Notes under the pieces: model-generated
What the model was told of the DNA's origin: nothing
Seen by the model: only the letters and a program-made list of their open reading frames with translations
Database searches by the model: none
Assembly: GCF_000189635.1 (NCBI RefSeq)
Contig: NW_002476454.1
Coordinates: 558,001-622,000, forward strand
Direction: 5' to 3'
Length of the DNA: 64,000 bases
From: Tetrahymena thermophila SB210
Taxonomy: Eukaryota; Ciliophora; Oligohymenophorea; Hymenostomatida; Tetrahymenidae
Translations under genes and position numbers: made by a program
In this document: in pieces, positions 62,504-64,000 of the stretch
Layout of the letters: the number at the start of each line of letters is the position of its first letter
Numbering within the stretch: the stretch's first letter is position 1

Positions 62504-63107
62504 TAAAAATTCTTATCAAAAAATGTTTTTATTTTAAAAGCTATTATCAAATACAAATAAATATTAAAATTTTTAAAATTTGAGCAAATAATTATTAAAA
62601 TAATTCTATAATATAACAATTAAAATTTGATGCTTTATATTAGTTGATTTGCATATCTATTCATCCAGTAAAAGTAAAAAATAAATTTATATTAAAAAAT
62701 GTATCTTGATTGATTTTAACATAACTAAAAATTTAAAAATGTTTTACAGTTTTTCTTTTGATGATATTTTAAATTTTATTTATTGATTTTGAAAATATTA
62801 TTGTCAAAAATAATTTATTTATACATTTTTTATTTTGAAGACAGTAAATTACTACTTATAGTCTCTAAAAATTATTTTAGAATTTAAGTTTATGATTTTA
62901 AAGCAATTTTATTTAAATTATAATAATTAACATTAAAAAAAACAAGAGTGATATATTTGATAAATATTTTTATTCATTTTTTCATCAATTAACAGATGGT
63001 AGTAAAGTTTTAGATTGACTAATATATAAATATATAAATAGTTAGATTAATAAATACTGGATAATTTTCAATTTTTAAGAAAATCTTTTATATTTTAGGT
63101 ATTTTTT
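62504..63107. other. AT-rich spacer between converging genes
   Basis: No coding frame, hairpin or repeat family recognised. Confidence 0.5.
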
Positions 63108-64000
63108 TCATTGCTCTTTTAATATGCAATCTTAAATATATGAAGTAATTTATCTTATTTCTTTGTCTAATTTTGAAATTTACTCATTTATCTTTGAAAT
63201 ATACTGCTTGTCTTTTAGTTTTTTTTGACCTTTAACATATTCAATTTATTCCATTTCTGATGTGGTTATATTTTTAGGGGCAGCTATTTCCTCTCTTTTC
63301 CTTATTGCCCTTTCAATTTATTTTATTTTTTAAATTTCTTTTTCTCTAATTCCTTACAAATCTTACAACTCTTTTTCTGCCTTTAAATATTGTTTTTTTG
63401 CTGAGCTTCTTATTTTATACCCTCTGCTCTTATATACATCATCCTAGCTTCTATTTAAAGTATTATAACTTTTAGAATGGTGTCTTATATGTTCATCAGT
63501 ACTAGATTAATTATTTAGATTAGTTTCAAAAGTGTTTACATAGTTGTCTTTGCGTAGATAATCTTAATCATAGTAATCAATTGATCTAAAATTAGAGTTT
63601 TTAGAGGAGTTTTCCTGAACTAAAGTTCTAATAATTTTATTTTATTTTTTTAGTTAATCCATTGAATTTTTATATTCCCTCAGTAGCTGCTTATGGAACT
63701 AAGGAATAGAATCTTTTGACGAGTCTAACTCCTGAACTTTTTAATATTAAACAGGAGTGTAATGAGAATAACTTTAATTTGCCTAAAACTCATCCTACTA
63801 ATTTTATATGTTAATAGGATTTTAAGTGCTTTAATTATATGATCTATTAATTATTGAACTCTGAGAGTGATGGTGGTGATGATGATAATACTATTAAGAT
63901 AAACGACTCTGCAATTCTTAACTTCTTTTGATAGACTCTTCACTGAAAACGTTTTCTAAAAGAATTAAATTCCTGGTCAAATCTAAATATGTCAAATTCT
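63108..64000 (-). CDS. Coiled-coil protein, 3' part only, with natural His6 tract
   Basis: The reverse frame is open from the window edge (first full codon at 63998) to TGA 63108-63110, 297 codons, without an intron. The 5' end lies beyond the window. The visible part is Gln/Ser/Asn-rich, carries six consecutive His codons (63884-63867) flanked by QQYY and SQSS, and ends in charged coiled coil (QKIKQIERAIRKREEIAAPK, DKQYISKINEQISKLDKE). Structural or ciliary roles are possible. No family recognised. Confidence 0.75.

Noticed and set aside
1-64000. Transposons, LTR or Polinton-like fossils, CRISPR arrays, rRNA, tRNA
   Set aside because: No transposase, reverse transcriptase, capsid or integrase motifs, no regular spacer repeats, and no paired A/B-box with cloverleaf were found on either strand by eye.

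Overview
The window reads as macronuclear-type nuclear DNA of a ciliate, most likely Tetrahymena or a close relative. The main reason is the code. Every convincing gene stays open only if TAA and TAG are read as Gln and TGA is the sole stop. The DNA is also very AT-rich (about four fifths A+T by eye). Introns are mostly 45-125 bases, AT-rich, and bounded by GTAA(A/T)...TAG. Read with the standard code the genes shatter into fragments of under 140 codons, so standard-code ORFs here mean little.

Layout. 1-1.5 kb: 3' end of an Asn/Ser/Gln-rich protein gene. 4.2-5.8 kb (-): PHO80-type cyclin in two exons. 7.8-10.0 kb (-): five-exon coiled-coil protein. 10.5-11.6 kb (-): spermine/spermidine synthase with an extra N-terminal domain. 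12.1-13.5 kb (+): multi-exon unknown. 13.8-14.8 kb (-): FtsJ/RlmM-like RNA 2'-O-methyltransferase. 15.2-16.4 kb (+): coiled-coil unknown. 17.2-20.5 kb (-): two-TM ciliate membrane protein. 20.9-25.1 kb (-): cohesin subunit SMC3. 26.0-27.8 kb (-): GMPPA-type mannose-1-phosphate guanylyltransferase. 28.4-30.7 kb (-): eIF2A. 31.1-32.9 kb (-): Leu-rich unknown. 33.2-34.2 kb (-): small protein kinase. 35.9-40.3 kb (-): P4-ATPase lipid flippase. 41.2-43.6 kb (-): choline-transporter-like (SLC44) protein. 44.2-44.5 kb (-): a GC-rich structured non-coding RNA gene with ciliate Pol III signals. 44.9-48.1 kb (-): VPS16. 49.6-52.6 kb (+): otubain-type deubiquitinase fused to Cys-rich modules. 53.0-54.0 kb (+): PRP38 splicing factor. 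54.6-58.9 kb (-): tandem pair of related multi-pass membrane proteins. 59.8-60.5 kb (+): FAHD1. 61.1-62.5 kb (+): poly(ADP-ribose) glycohydrolase. 63.1 kb to the end (-): 3' part of a coiled-coil protein gene.

This is ordinary eukaryotic gene order: single genes, each with its own AT-rich flanks, no operons, and unrelated housekeeping functions (chromosome cohesion, translation, splicing, vesicle tethering, lipid and choline transport, polyamines, nucleotide sugars, ADP-ribose turnover). I saw no transposon, viral fossil, CRISPR array, rRNA or tRNA. The item that stands out is the roughly 295-nt RNA gene at 44.2-44.5 kb. It has a PSE-like GACCCATCAA plus TATA element upstream, a T7 terminator, a pairable end helix and an internal hairpin with a GNRA loop. 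I could not assign it to any RNA family.
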